Shown here: piece after piece, positions 55,471-64,000 of the stretch | Position numbering within the stretch: position 1 is the first letter of the stretch | Layout of the letters: every line of letters begins with the position of its first letter | The notes under the pieces: generated by a model | What the model saw: the letters and a program-made list of their open reading frames with translations, nothing else | Told to the model about the DNA's origin: nothing | The model's database searches: none | Made by a program: the position numbers and the translations under genes | Source of the DNA: Bacillus sp. SM2101 | GTDB taxonomy: Bacteria; Bacillota; Bacilli; Bacillales; SM2101 | Direction of reading: 5' to 3' | DNA: 64,000 nt | Assembly: GCF_018588585.1 (NCBI RefSeq) | Contig: NZ_JAEUFG010000007.1 | Coordinates: 124,001 to 188,000, forward strand

Positions 55471-55633
55471 GGTTCTTTTCGTAAACTTTGTTACTTTTTT
55501 CACTTACATTTGAGTATCTGATGGTTATAAAATGACTCATATGGACTTTAGCGAAGAAAAAATGCCCCGAACGTTAGTTATACTCAGGGGTTTTGCTCTA
55601 ATTACGAAAAGTAACAATCAATGCTAAAACAGC
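55471..55633 (+). repeat. Dispersed intergenic repeat, copy 8 (163 bp, longest)
   Basis: Left end GGTTCTTTTCGTAAACTTTG then TTACTTTTTTC; core AAAATGCCCCGAACGTTAG; right end TACGAAAAGTAACAATCAAT then GCTAAAACAGC. It ends 11 bp before the terminator of the YjcZ gene. Confidence 0.75.
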
Positions 55634-55643
55634 TTTTGAATTA

Positions 55644-55673
55644 AAATAGAGAGGTTTTTGGACCTCCCTATTT
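55644..55673 (-). terminator. Terminator of the fourth YjcZ gene
   Basis: AAATAGAGAGGT, 6-nt loop, ACCTCCCTATTT (one mismatch); in the minus direction followed by TTAATT. Next to repeat copy 8. Confidence 0.75.
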
Positions 55674-55692
55674 GAAATGACAAGTTTTTTAT

Positions 55693-55845
55693 TTACACAA
55701 TTGCACACACACCGACTAGTACGATAATGAGTAGAATAAATAATACAACGATCAATGCAAACCCTGATCCAAATGCTCCTCCTACTCCAGGGCCATAACC
55801 GTACCCAGGGTAGCCAGCACCTGCTACACCACCATAACCACACAT
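55693..55845 (-). CDS. YjcZ family sporulation-type small protein (50 aa)
   Basis: 50 residues: Gly/Tyr-rich head (MCGYGGVAGAGYPGYGYGPG), then one membrane helix FALIVVLFILLIIVLVGV, the most typical YjcZ sequence in the window. GGGGAGGTGATATT precedes the ATG at 55845. A longer open frame in another register over the same DNA is a shadow caused by the Gly codons. Family members are linked to sporulation; exact role unknown. Confidence 0.9.
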   Translation of the reverse strand: MCGYGGVAGAGYPGYGYGPGVGGAFGSGFALIVVLFILLIIVLVGVCAIV

Positions 55846-56018
55846 AATATCACCTCCCCATTCTTATCTATATATTTCTATGAAAGATTAGTGTATTTTG
55901 TTTGTACGAATGGACATGATGAAAACGTACAATTTTTTGGGTACATTATAAAAATATGGAATAACAAGAAAAATTTGATCTATACTTATGCTGTTACACA
56001 AATAAATATTTTTAGAAA

Positions 56019-56056
56019 ACGTAATCATTACTATTTGCAAATCGTAACGATTACGA
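56019..56056 (+). promoter_or_regulatory. Double Zur box at the znuA promoter
   Basis: TCGTAACGATTACGA (56042-56056) matches the Bacillus Zur consensus TCGTAATNATTACGA at 14 of 15 positions. A second, weaker box ACGTAATCATTACTA lies at 56019-56033. The first directly abuts a -10 TATAAT (56057-56062), so bound Zur would block the promoter. Confidence 0.85.
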
Positions 56057-56097
56057 TATAATACATAAGTAGTTTGAAAGAAAGGAAGAACTTATAT

Positions 56098-57069
56098 ATG
56101 TCATTACTTAATCGTGTATACGCAATAGCAATAATAATTATGCTTGTATTGGTTGGCTGTAGTAACCAGAATAATACAGTAGCAACAAGCCCAACAAATG
56201 AGGAAACCTTACAGATTTATACGACTCTTTATCCATTGGAGGATTTCACAAAAAAAATAGGAAAAGAACATGTTGAAGTAGTATCCGTCATTCCTGCTGG
56301 AGCTGACGCACATACATTTGAACCTACCCCCAAAAAAATGATCGAAATTGCCAATGCAAATCTGTTTATTTATAGCAGTAATCAACTAGAAAATTATGTA
56401 GATAAAATGAAGGATGCGTTAGAAAAAGAGAATGTTCAATTTGTGGCAACCGCTGACAAATTGATGAGTGAGGAGCAAAATCATTCCGAAGAAGAGAAGC
56501 CGGAAGAAAATGAGCATGAAGATAGCGATCATGACCAACATGACGATGATCTTAATCCACATGTTTGGCTAGACCCGACATTAGCGATTGAACTGGCTGC
56601 GGAAATAACAGATGCCTTAACTGCCTTAAAACCTGAGGCAAAAGATGATTTCGAAAACAACTTTCTATTATTAAAAGAAGAGTTAACAAATCTCGACAAT
56701 CAGTTCCAGACAACAATAGAACAAGCAGAACGCAGAGAAATACTTGTATCTCATGCTGCATATAGTTATTGGGAATCAAGGTATGGCATCAAACAAATAG
56801 CTGTTGCTGGAATTTCTTCAACTAATGAGCCGTCACAAAAACAATTAGCTGAAATTATTGAAACTGCTAACGAACATCAAATAAAATATATTTTATTAGA
56901 ACAAAATGTAAAACCAAAAGTGATAGATGTTATTAAAAACGAGCTTAATGCAACTCCATTACAAATTCATAACTTGTCTGTCTTAACTGATGACGACATT
57001 TCAAATGGTGAAGATTATTTTAGCCTGATGGAGAAAAACCTTGAAACTCTTAAAATAGCCTTGAACTAA
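56098..57069 (+). CDS. znuA: High-affinity zinc-binding lipoprotein (ZnuA/AdcA-like)
   Basis: 323 residues. Lipoprotein signal with lipobox LVGC. Cluster A-I solute-binding fold: the metal His residues are seen in ADAHTFEP, LNPHVWLDP and LVSHAAYSY, with an Asp/Glu ligand expected near the C-terminus. A His/Asp/Glu-rich loop (EENEHEDSDHDQHDDD) at about residues 120-140 is typical of zinc carriers and absent from manganese binders. The ABC permease and ATPase are not adjacent. The Zur boxes upstream show repression when zinc is plentiful. The start is the ATG at 56098 (AAAGGAAG upstream); the in-frame TTG at 56074 precedes that site. Confidence 0.93.
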   Translation: MSLLNRVYAIAIIIMLVLVGCSNQNNTVATSPTNEETLQIYTTLYPLEDFTKKIGKEHVEVVSVIPAGADAHTFEPTPKKMIEIANANLFIYSSNQLENYVDKMKDALEKENVQFVATADKLMSEEQNHSEEEKPEENEHEDSDHDQHDDDLNPHVWLDPTLAIELAAEITDALTALKPEAKDDFENNFLLLKEELTNLDNQFQTTIEQAERREILVSHAAYSYWESRYGIKQIAVAGISSTNEPSQKQLAEIIETANEHQIKYILLEQNVKPKVIDVIKNELNATPLQIHNLSVLTDDDISNGEDYFSLMEKNLETLKIALN

Positions 57070-57342
57070 ATTAACAATAACAACAGTTTATCCCGTATCA
57101 TAGTATTGTGGTACGGGTTAGTTGTGATATAATCATAGTTTATATTAAAGGTGTTTGAACAACCAACTAAATAATGATTTTTCTCATTACTTTGTCATTT
57201 TCGTCCTATGCATAACAAAAAATCACAACCGCTTATGGTTCTCGAAGTAAAAATCAATTTGCTCATAAATGTATGTTAGGTTTTCCACTTTATCTATTTA
57301 CATCCGTATAAATGTTCATCCCACTATTTGAGGAGATTACAA

Positions 57343-58722
57343 ATGAAAGAAACTAACACAAAATCTGAAAAGCTAAAACAGTTTACCTCCATTTTAATTC
57401 CAATTCTAATTACTCAGCTAGGCATGTTTTCGATGAATTTTTTCGACACAATTATGTCTGGTCATGCCGGAAAAAATGACTTGGCTGGTGTTGCAATAGG
57501 TTCAAGCCTATGGGTACCAATATTTACAGGATTAGCAGGAATTCTTATGGCACTAACACCCATAGTTTCACAATATGTAGGTGCTGATGAGACAAGAAAA
57601 GTCTCTTTTTCTGTCATTCAAGCAGTATATTTATCATTAGTCATCGCCTTAGTAGTATTCATTATCGGATTATTCTTTTTAGAACCGATTATTAATGCTA
57701 TGGATCTAGATAACCATGTAAGTAATATTGCTTTTGACTATTTAAAAGCATTGTCGTTCGGTTTACTTCCTTTATTTTTTTACAACGTTTTACGTTTCTT
57801 TATTGATGGTCTTGGGCAAACTCGAACAACAATGATCATTACGCTTATTTCACTCCCTATCAATGTTCTATTGAACTATTTACTGATTTTTGGGAAATTT
57901 GGTTTTCCAAAATTAGGCGGAGTAGGAGCTGGCTATGCCTCGGCTATTACGTATTGGTGTTTATTAATTATTACAATTTTTATTATTAAAAAAGTACAAC
58001 CCTTTGCTAAATTTCAACTCTTTTCTAAGTTTGAAAGATTGTCATTGACAGCTTGGAAAGAGCAAATAAAAATCGGTGTACCCATTGGATTTGCGATCTT
58101 TTTTGAGACGAGTATATTTGCTGCCGTCACTTTGCTAATGAGTCAATTTAATACAGACACCATTGCAGCTCATCAAGCTGCACTAAATTTTTCATCATTT
58201 TTATACATGCTACCGTTAAGTATTTCAATGGCATTAACTATCTCGGTAGGATTTGAAGTAGGCGCAAATCGATATAAAGACGCTGTACAATATAGCTACT
58301 TAGGAATTAGCATTGCAGTCATATTAGCTATTGGGTGTGCTGTAGGTTTGTTTATATTTAAAGATACTGTTGCAGGCCTCTATTCAACTGATCCAACGGT
58401 CTTATCATTAACTAAGCAGTTTTTATTTTTTGCTATTTTTTTTCAATTATCAGATGCAATCGGGAGCCCTATTCAAGGAGCACTCAGAGGCTATAAAGAT
58501 GTAAATGTAACCTTTATGTTGGCATTTGTGTCTTATTGGATTATTGGTCTTCCACTAGGATATATACTCGCTAACTATACATCATTTGGTGCATTTGGTT
58601 ATTGGATTGGCTTAATATCAGGATTAACGGTTGGAGCAATTTGTTTATTTACACGCTTAATATTTATTCAACGAAATAAGTTTGTCGTTCATAAAATGGA
58701 ATTATTACAAGGAAAAAATTAA
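57343..58722 (+). CDS. MATE family multidrug/Na+-driven efflux protein
   Basis: 459 residues, 12 membrane helices in two homologous halves (each opening with a run such as [20 protein letters not shown] and [16 protein letters not shown]). NorM-like features: [14 protein letters not shown] near helix 2, QYVGAD, and the [18 protein letters not shown] region. It should export drugs or dyes with Na+ or H+ exchange. GAGGAGATTA lies 5-7 bp before the ATG at 57343. A possible hairpin (57090-57112, CCCGTA/TACGGG) separates it from znuA. Single gene. Confidence 0.93.
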   Translation: MKETNTKSEKLKQFTSILIPILITQLGMFSMNFFDTIMSGHAGKNDLAGVAIGSSLWVPIFTGLAGILMALTPIVSQYVGADETRKVSFSVIQAVYLSLVIALVVFIIGLFFLEPIINAMDLDNHVSNIAFDYLKALSFGLLPLFFYNVLRFFIDGLGQTRTTMIITLISLPINVLLNYLLIFGKFGFPKLGGVGAGYASAITYWCLLIITIFIIKKVQPFAKFQLFSKFERLSLTAWKEQIKIGVPIGFAIFFETSIFAAVTLLMSQFNTDTIAAHQAALNFSSFLYMLPLSISMALTISVGFEVGANRYKDAVQYSYLGISIAVILAIGCAVGLFIFKDTVAGLYSTDPTVLSLTKQFLFFAIFFQLSDAIGSPIQGALRGYKDVNVTFMLAFVSYWIIGLPLGYILANYTSFGAFGYWIGLISGLTVGAICLFTRLIFIQRNKFVVHKMELLQGKN

Positions 58723-58733
58723 TTATTTATCTG

Positions 58734-58775
58734 TCCCCCTTCTCTAAGCATTAAGATGGGGGATTGTTTTTATTA
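58734..58775 (+). terminator. Terminator of the MATE gene
   Basis: TCCCCC (58734-58739) and GGGGGA (58758-58763) pair, with TTGTTTTTATT after. Confidence 0.75.
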
Positions 58776-59419
58776 AATTTTAATGAATATACAGCCCCAT
58801 AATATACACTCCGCTTTTATTTTCTGGATTTTGGTCAATTTGATTTGTATAACATTTTATAGTGAAATTCCGCAAAGATGATATCCTTGATGTAAAATGC
58901 CAAATTAACAGGTTCATTTTTTGTTATAGAAGCAATACATTTAATTGTTTAACTATGTTCAGTATTTGTTAATAAACAGTATTACACCCTAATAGTTATG
59001 AAGAAAATAATAATTGCAATTGTTTTTAACCAATAGATAATTTTTAATTTTTTGTAAGAATAAAAGGGACCAAGTATCTTACAAACATTCGTAGCCTTTT
59101 TCCTTCAATAAAAAGCGATTTCAATCTTTTCTTTTTTATGCCGTATAGAAACTATTTCAACAAAATATACGAAAAACTATAAAGAACTTACATAAACGAT
59201 TTTACTTTTTGCCTTTCTTCTCTCGTTCTAATCCCTAGTACTTGTTAACTATGTCGTACTACTCATTTATTGATAATTCTATTTTCTTGCCTTTTTATAA
59301 AGTTAATAATGAGATAGAATACCTTTTGAGGATAATTATACTAATAGATTTTTCAGATCTAATTTCTGTATAGCTATTAAACCACCTTAAAAATAACGAA
59401 TGGAAAAGGAGATGAGAAG
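58776..59419. other. Gene-free region of about 640 bp
   Basis: AT-rich, no gene. TTGTAAGA/TCTTACAA inverted repeat at 59052-59084 and a weak repeat-end-like sequence (AACAAAATATACGAAAAAC, near 59159) are the only structures noted. Confidence 0.4.
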
Positions 59420-60433
59420 ATGACAGGTTTTCAAAAGATAGCTCAAATATTACTAGCAATTACTCTGTTAACAGTTGGATTCAATACTAACCACGTGCAT
59501 GCTAGTATCATGTTTTCTGATGTTCCCTCTGATCATTGGGCTAAGGAAGAAATAGAAGGTTTAGCTTCACAGGGAGTTATTAATGGTTATCCAGATGGCT
59601 CATTTCATCCGAACGAATATATTACTAGAGCTCATGCTGCAGTAATTATAGGGAGGTCACTAAATATTGATCTAGTTAATCGGCCAAATCCACATTTTGT
59701 AGATGTTAGCACATCAAATTCGGCCTACCCATACATAGCTGCTCTAGTAGATGAAGAAGTTTTTGGTAGAAATGATGCATTTAATCCTAACAATCCCTTG
59801 ACTCGTGCTCAAATGGCAAAAATATTAGTAGAGGCCTTTAAGATTGAAGGCGAATCTAATAAAGTGTTCGATGATCTTCCCTATCATCATTGGGCAACAA
59901 CTTATGTTACCAAGCTAGTGGCTTCTAATATTACGACTGGCATATCTCCCACTGAATTTTCACCTAATGGGTACGTAACGCGAGCGCAAATGGCAGTGTT
60001 TGTAATTCGAACACTAGATTCTCAGGAGAAAAATACCAACAAAGTTGAAAACTCTTTTATTTATGATGTACTAGATTTAGTAAACATAGAACGAGCAAAA
60101 GAAAACATACACCCACTTGAACTATCTACTGAAGTAACCGAAGTAGCTCAAATAAAAGCTGAAGATATGCGTGATCAGAACTATTTTTCACATACATCTC
60201 CGACATACGGAAGTCCATTCGATATGCTGAAGCAATTCGGTGTACAGTGGACTAGTGCAGGAGAAAATATCGCAGCTGGGCAATCAACACCAGAAGCAGT
60301 TGTAACAGGATGGATGAATAGTGACGGTCACCGTAAAAACATTCTTTCATCTAACTATACTGAAATTGGTATTGGATTTGCTGAAGGTGGTTCACATGGT
60401 TTCTATTGGGTACAGATGTTTATTGACAAGTAG
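59420..60433 (+). CDS. S-layer-homology protein with C-terminal CAP domain
   Basis: 337 residues, secreted (signal up to about NHVHA). Three SLH modules (about 30-205: FSDVPSDHW, FVDVSTSNSAY, FDDLPYHHW), each followed by LTRAQM-type helices, bind cell-wall polysaccharide. Residues 215-337 form a CAP (SCP/PR1) domain with VNIERAKENIHPLELS, YFSHTSPTYGSPFDML, SAGENIAAG and GHRKNILSSNYTEIGIGFA. CAP proteins of Bacillus (e.g. YkwD type) are sporulation-linked and of unsettled activity. GGAGATGAG lies before the ATG. Second SLH protein of the window. Confidence 0.92.
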   Translation: MTGFQKIAQILLAITLLTVGFNTNHVHASIMFSDVPSDHWAKEEIEGLASQGVINGYPDGSFHPNEYITRAHAAVIIGRSLNIDLVNRPNPHFVDVSTSNSAYPYIAALVDEEVFGRNDAFNPNNPLTRAQMAKILVEAFKIEGESNKVFDDLPYHHWATTYVTKLVASNITTGISPTEFSPNGYVTRAQMAVFVIRTLDSQEKNTNKVENSFIYDVLDLVNIERAKENIHPLELSTEVTEVAQIKAEDMRDQNYFSHTSPTYGSPFDMLKQFGVQWTSAGENIAAGQSTPEAVVTGWMNSDGHRKNILSSNYTEIGIGFAEGGSHGFYWVQMFIDK

Positions 60434-60801
60434 GAATCTTTTCAAACACTTTTAACTATTTTTACTTAATAAATGCAGTTGGACCGAGGATCTTTCTACA
60501 AGGCAAGGCATATCACACGGTTTTCTGGACTAATATGTGGTATGCCTTGTATATGTATCGCTTAAATATAGTACATTCATAACTATCCAAATATTATATA
60601 GTTGTTTTATTTTCAAAGTAAACACCTTGGCATTATATTGAAAGTTAAATTAAGTCGTTAATAGTGCCATTTCGATGAATACCCATCCATCTGTGTTTTG
60701 CTTCAATACCCAGTAAACTCACACTATAAAAAAGGACTAATAATAGTCCTTAATCACCTCAATGATCAACATATTTATTTGATCATTTAAATCATCTATA
60801 T
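60434..60801. other. Convergent spacer with hairpins
   Basis: CAAGGCATA (60504-60512) pairs with TATGCCTTG (60541-60549) after the CAP gene. The terminator of the minus-strand gene is at 60732-60751. No coding frame. Confidence 0.55.
60732..60751 (-). terminator. Terminator of the 144-aa membrane protein gene
   Basis: AAGGACTA, loop ATAA, TAGTCCTT; followed in the minus direction by TTTTT. Confidence 0.85.
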
Positions 60802-61236
60802 TTATACACGATAATAGTCTCCACGCCAATGCTTTACTGCTTTTTTAATATCTTTAGGTTGTAGATTTTCTTTAATAGCACGTTCACATAAAGCTGGGAA
60901 CTCATCATCACTCGCAAAACGCAAAGCAATGATTTGTTGGATCGTTAACCTTGAGTTTAGCATAGTATTCGTAAGCGTATAATGACGTAAATTCTCTTCT
61001 GAACGTATGATACGGTCTTGCATCTTCGTAGAATATAGTCTTACTAAAGAAAATGTTATAAATAAGCCTAATGTAATCGCTAACCACAATAAAGCTGTTA
61101 AAATCCCTTCACCACTATAAATTGCCATAATTAAATTGACAACTGTTGCAATAAAGACCACTGTAACAAGTGGCGCTCCTATGTAATGATAAATTGGATG
61201 CATACGAACATGGTTTTTAAAATTTTGACTTTTCAT
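60802..61236 (-). CDS. DUF6526-like membrane protein (144 aa)
   Basis: 144 residues: SQNFKNHVRMHPIYHYIGAPL opening, two membrane helices (about 20-40 and 45-65) and an amphipathic basic C-terminal half with RIIRSEENLRHYTLTN and DDEFPALCERAIKENL. The opening resembles a conserved family of unknown function in Bacillaceae (DUF6526-type), from memory. Start with AAAGGGGTGGGG upstream. Single gene; role unknown. Confidence 0.75.
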   Translation of the reverse strand: MKSQNFKNHVRMHPIYHYIGAPLVTVVFIATVVNLIMAIYSGEGILTALLWLAITLGLFITFSLVRLYSTKMQDRIIRSEENLRHYTLTNTMLNSRLTIQQIIALRFASDDEFPALCERAIKENLQPKDIKKAVKHWRGDYYRV

Positions 61237-62126
61237 TGCAAATTCCCCACCCCTTTTTATTATTTGAGAAAATATCTACTAGAACGTTAAATATACTTAA
61301 TTTTACCAATATTCGGATAATTTAGTCAAGTGTACTTAACAGTTTAGCTAATTACTACTCCTATTTAAATGGATTTCTTCGTAAACTTTTTGCTATTACT
61401 GAGTATGATATAGAAAAGCTGCCGACGAAAAATTTATTCGTGCAATACTAGGAATGGAAAGTATTAATCAATGTGAAAACAGCCAAAACAGCATTAAACT
61501 CTTATCATTATTAAATCTTATTTTCTTACTGAATTGTTTCATAGCTCCTGCATTATTGAAGATGATATTTACTTATCTTTTTCTATTTTATTTAACTGTC
61601 ATCACCATTAGAATAAGATTTTATTCATTTTGTAATGTTAATTTATCTATCATTAATGATACTTTTTCACTATTCTGTAGAATTGTTGCCTAAATAGGAC
61701 CACCTCTTTCGCATTTGTGACTCATTACATTAAATAAAAAATTGTATCAACTACATCATTACTTTCTACATACATACTATGTTTCTTTTCATAGTGTTTG
61801 CACATTCCAACTTCTTAACAGATTCAAATGTTCATAGTTGACGTAACAACCTCATTCTGCATTTTTTCAACCGCTATATTTCCCTCTATTCCCTCTTGAA
61901 CAACAAAGTAGCTTTTTTGGACTTATAAGTAATGATAAATAAAAAATTATTTCCTCATATTTTCATTTATAATTTTTTTTTCATAAGTAGATAGGCTCAA
62001 AATCGGTAGGTCAATAGTATCCGTTCACCTAAGGAATAAAGAAAAATAAGTGAATCATCCTATAGGAAAGATTATCATACAAATGTAAAATAAGGGAGGT
62101 ATATTTTCGACATATGAGGTGATATT
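61237..62126. other. Intergenic region with repeat copy 9
   Basis: About 890 bp with repeat copy 9 (61371-61484). The apparent plus-strand frame at 61454-61693 starts inside the repeat and is not credible. The promoter of the transpeptidase gene should lie near 62000-62100. Confidence 0.5.
61371..61484 (+). repeat. Dispersed intergenic repeat, copy 9 (114 bp)
   Basis: Left end GGATTTCTTCGTAAACTTTT then TGCTATTAC; right end TCAATGTGAAAACAGCC; core AAAAGCTGCCGACGAA. No coding role. Confidence 0.65.
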
Positions 62127-63500
62127 TTGCAAGATCCAACAAACGCTAGTGTAGAAAACAAATTTTTAACACGTAAAATGACGATTTATGCAATTCTATT
62201 TATTATTTTCATAACAATAGTTACAGGTAATTATTTATTTAGAGCAAATAATCCAACAGAAGCAAGTACTGAAGCTCAACTCGAAAGCAAGAAGTTAGAT
62301 TATGTAATAGATACTAATAATAATGACGAGGTAGAAGATTTAAATTCACATACTAATGAAACGCTACAAGAAAATGAAGACTTCTCTACCGAAGATAAAA
62401 CCAGCACAAGTTCAAATCGTATCAGTGAAGATTCTGTTGAAGATGTACAAGAAACTGTAGAGGTTGCAGAGCCTGTTTCTGAGTCTGAATCTACAAATAC
62501 AGAAGAGGGACAATCTACTAAAATAGAGAGTAAACAATCTTCGGAAACCCTTTTTAGTTCTACGGAGGCATCAATTAATAGCCAAAAACAGATTTCCATC
62601 CAATATGAGATTTCAAAGGGAGTAACACTTTTTCAAATTTCCAAATTATTTTATAATGAAAATAACACTGAATTTTTACAATTACATAATAATATTACGC
62701 ATCCTGAATTAGATGTCAAAGAAGGAATGCAAATTGTTGTTCCAAATCCAGACAAATTAGCTGTTTATACTGTACAAGATGGTGACACATTATATCAAGT
62801 AGCAAGAAAATTCTATAGTAAATCTAAACTATTAAACTACATAATGGAATATAACGCTATACTTAACCCTGAAACCGATGTAAAAGCTGGTATTAATATT
62901 GAAATACCTACTAGTACTGGGATCGTAGTACATACCGTCCAACAAGCAGAAACGCTATATAGTATTATGAATACATATTATCAACTAGCGTATTATGTTG
63001 AACAAATAAGTAAAGTAAATGGTAATATCGAATCAATAAAAACTGGTGAAACATTAATCATACCTAATATTTTCAAACAGCATCAAACAGCTATGATCGG
63101 AAATAACCCGGCTGTAAATACTAACTATTTAATAGAAATCAATAGATCCAATAATCTTCTTATCGCATATAAAAATGGTGATGAGTTTTTCAAAACAACA
63201 GTTTCAACGGGTGAAAATCTATCAACTCCTTCGGGTATATTTGAAATCATTACTAAATTTGTTGAACCCTCATACACCGCTAAAAATATTCCAGGTGGAG
63301 ATCCGTCAAACCCATTAGGCAGTAGATGGCTAGGTCTAAGTGTACCAGGTACAACAGGCAGAACATATGGCATACATGGGACGATAAACCCTGGATCAAT
63401 TGGAGAATATGTAACACAAGGTTGTATTCGAATGGAAAATGAAAAGATTGAATGGTTATTTGATCGAATTCCAATAGGTACTAAAGTAAAGATCGTATAA
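62127..63500 (+). CDS. LysM-containing L,D-transpeptidase (YkuD family)
   Basis: 457 residues. One N-terminal membrane helix (about 18-37) anchors it; an acidic Ser/Thr/Glu linker follows (to about 150). Three LysM modules (about 153-205, 210-260, 265-312) bind glycan. The YkuD catalytic domain (about 330-457) has NIPGGDPSNPLGSRWLGLSV, YGIHGT, SIGEYVTQGCIRM with the active-site Cys in QGCIRM. It makes 3-3 peptidoglycan cross-links or, in spores, modifies cortex or coat. TTG start with GAGGTG 5-6 bp upstream. A terminator lies at 63557-63586. Confidence 0.93.
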   Translation: MQDPTNASVENKFLTRKMTIYAILFIIFITIVTGNYLFRANNPTEASTEAQLESKKLDYVIDTNNNDEVEDLNSHTNETLQENEDFSTEDKTSTSSNRISEDSVEDVQETVEVAEPVSESESTNTEEGQSTKIESKQSSETLFSSTEASINSQKQISIQYEISKGVTLFQISKLFYNENNTEFLQLHNNITHPELDVKEGMQIVVPNPDKLAVYTVQDGDTLYQVARKFYSKSKLLNYIMEYNAILNPETDVKAGINIEIPTSTGIVVHTVQQAETLYSIMNTYYQLAYYVEQISKVNGNIESIKTGETLIIPNIFKQHQTAMIGNNPAVNTNYLIEINRSNNLLIAYKNGDEFFKTTVSTGENLSTPSGIFEIITKFVEPSYTAKNIPGGDPSNPLGSRWLGLSVPGTTGRTYGIHGTINPGSIGEYVTQGCIRMENEKIEWLFDRIPIGTKVKIV

Positions 63501-63556
63501 CCTTGCTTTTCATAATAATAAATATACAACCTAATATAATACTAAACTACGAACAA

Positions 63557-63586
63557 AAAGAGCCTAGTAAAACTTTTAGGCTCTTT
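63557..63586. terminator. Bidirectional terminator between the transpeptidase and flavodoxin genes
   Basis: AAAGAGCCTA, loop, TAGGCTCTTT between convergent genes. Confidence 0.9.
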
Positions 63587-63663
63587 AATTACAAAATATA
63601 TATTATGAGCAATTATCATTTTTTAGATGCACTGTTCTAAGGTAATTCGTTAATTCTATAAAC

Positions 63664-64000
63664 CTAACTTCTTATATTCCGAACAAACTCCCTTCCAAAC
63701 AGCTTACATTTTTCTATTTCTTCGTCTTGAGGACCGTCCTCTATCTTTAAGCTCTCTTGAACAAGTATTCCACCTTGTTGTAAAATAGCTGACTCAAAAA
63801 TATCAACTGCTCCGCAGTATATTTTATAAGACCTATCTCCTGAACCAAACACTGCAAACGTCTTCCCTGATAAATCTATCTCCGTTAACTCATCATAAAA
63901 ATCTAAAAATTCATCTGGAAGCTCCCCATCTCCCCAAGTATATGACCCGAATATGATTGAATGATATTTATCTAAAATATTTATATCTACGTCAAAGACA
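63664..64000 (-). CDS. Flavodoxin, C-terminal part
   Basis: Runs off the right edge. About 112 codons visible: IIFGSYTWGDGELPDEFLDF is the FMN-binding loop (TWGDGELP), AVFGSGDRSYKIYCGAVD the second FMN loop, and it ends RNIRS. Flavodoxins of this type (YkuN/YkuP) carry single electrons to reductases and fatty-acid P450s, often under iron limitation. The N-terminal P-loop lies outside the window, so promoter control (for example Fur) cannot be judged. Confidence 0.92.
   Translation of the reverse strand, partial: VFDVDINILDKYHSIIFGSYTWGDGELPDEFLDFYDELTEIDLSGKTFAVFGSGDRSYKIYCGAVDIFESAILQQGGILVQESLKIEDGPQDEEIEKCKLFGREFVRNIRS

Larger units (their letters stand above)
54996..55692. other. Intergenic region with two repeat elements
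   Basis: Contains a solo left end (55353-55380) and the full copy 8 (55471-55633). A weak hairpin follows the PLC gene (AATCAATTC/GAATTGATT, 54995-55030). The open frame across 55131-55439 overlaps the repeat and is not credible. Confidence 0.5.

Noticed and set aside
55598-55843. 81-codon minus-strand frame rich in Trp/Arg
   Set aside because: It is a shadow of the real YjcZ gene (55693-55845), created by Gly-rich codons read out of frame.
61454-61693. 79-codon plus-strand frame
   Set aside because: Starts inside repeat copy 9, lacks a ribosome binding site and ends without terminator; hydrophobic by AT bias.

Overview
The window is a low-GC, gene-dense stretch of a Firmicutes chromosome. 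The gene content points to an endospore-forming Bacillaceae: four very small YjcZ-like proteins, proBA, a yojN/yojO pair, a swrC-type RND pump beside a TetR gene, S-layer-homology proteins, strong AGGAGG-type ribosome binding sites and frequent TTG/GTG starts. The genus cannot be fixed from the sequence alone. No rRNA, tRNA, CRISPR array, insertion sequence or prophage was seen.

Layout. 1-4.3 kb: the N-terminal part of a D,D-carboxypeptidase, three YjcZ-like micro-genes, a DNA-3-methyladenine glycosylase, a cold-shock gene and a promoter-to-terminator unit (about 3019-3185) that may be a small RNA or micro-ORF mRNA. 5.0-7.4 kb: proB-proA. 7.6-8.8 kb: a two-gene unit (HExxH metallopeptidase plus a small partner), each broken by a one-base indel. 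9.1-12.8 kb: an aspartase-like protein with altered active-site loops, preceded by a near-perfect sigma-54 promoter and by the gene of its probable sigma-54 activator. 13.3-16.9 kb: MarR regulator plus MMPL exporter. 18-26.4 kb: a membrane-anchored Lon-like protease, an S-layer GH18 enzyme, two VOC proteins, a 23-residue-repeat beta-helix protein, RidA and an acetyltransferase. 26.6-31.5 kb: three small membrane-protein genes, then an RND pump with TetR regulator and operator. 32.1-35.5 kb: yojN-yojO plus a small DNA-binding protein. 35.8-36.5 kb: a decayed gene. 36.7-39.1 kb: an ABC transporter facing a TetR regulator across palindromic operators. 40.0-44.2 kb: tyrosine/homogentisate catabolism (hppD, flavin-reductase-like, FAH-family, hmgA). 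44.4-53.2 kb: an acyl-CoA catabolic operon (ligase, CaiB/AMACR family, SCP2-type thiolase, two MaoC proteins, SDR) with a sigma-54 promoter and a CBS-PAS sigma-54 activator upstream. 53.5-64 kb: a PLC-X phospholipase-like exoprotein, a Zur-controlled zinc-binding lipoprotein, a MATE pump, an SLH-CAP protein, a LysM-L,D-transpeptidase and part of a flavodoxin.

Two themes run through the window. First, two independent sigma-54 modules, each with its own activator, serve amino-acid-like and acyl-CoA metabolism. Second, a family of short (about 95-163 bp) non-coding repeats with imperfect inverted ends is scattered between genes. Nine copies have both ends and there are several solo ends. Two copies lie inside the sigma-54 acyl-CoA operon. 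These repeats and the aspartase-like module are the best candidates for something not yet described. Three loci show decay or sequence error (7.6-8.8 kb and 35.8-36.5 kb).
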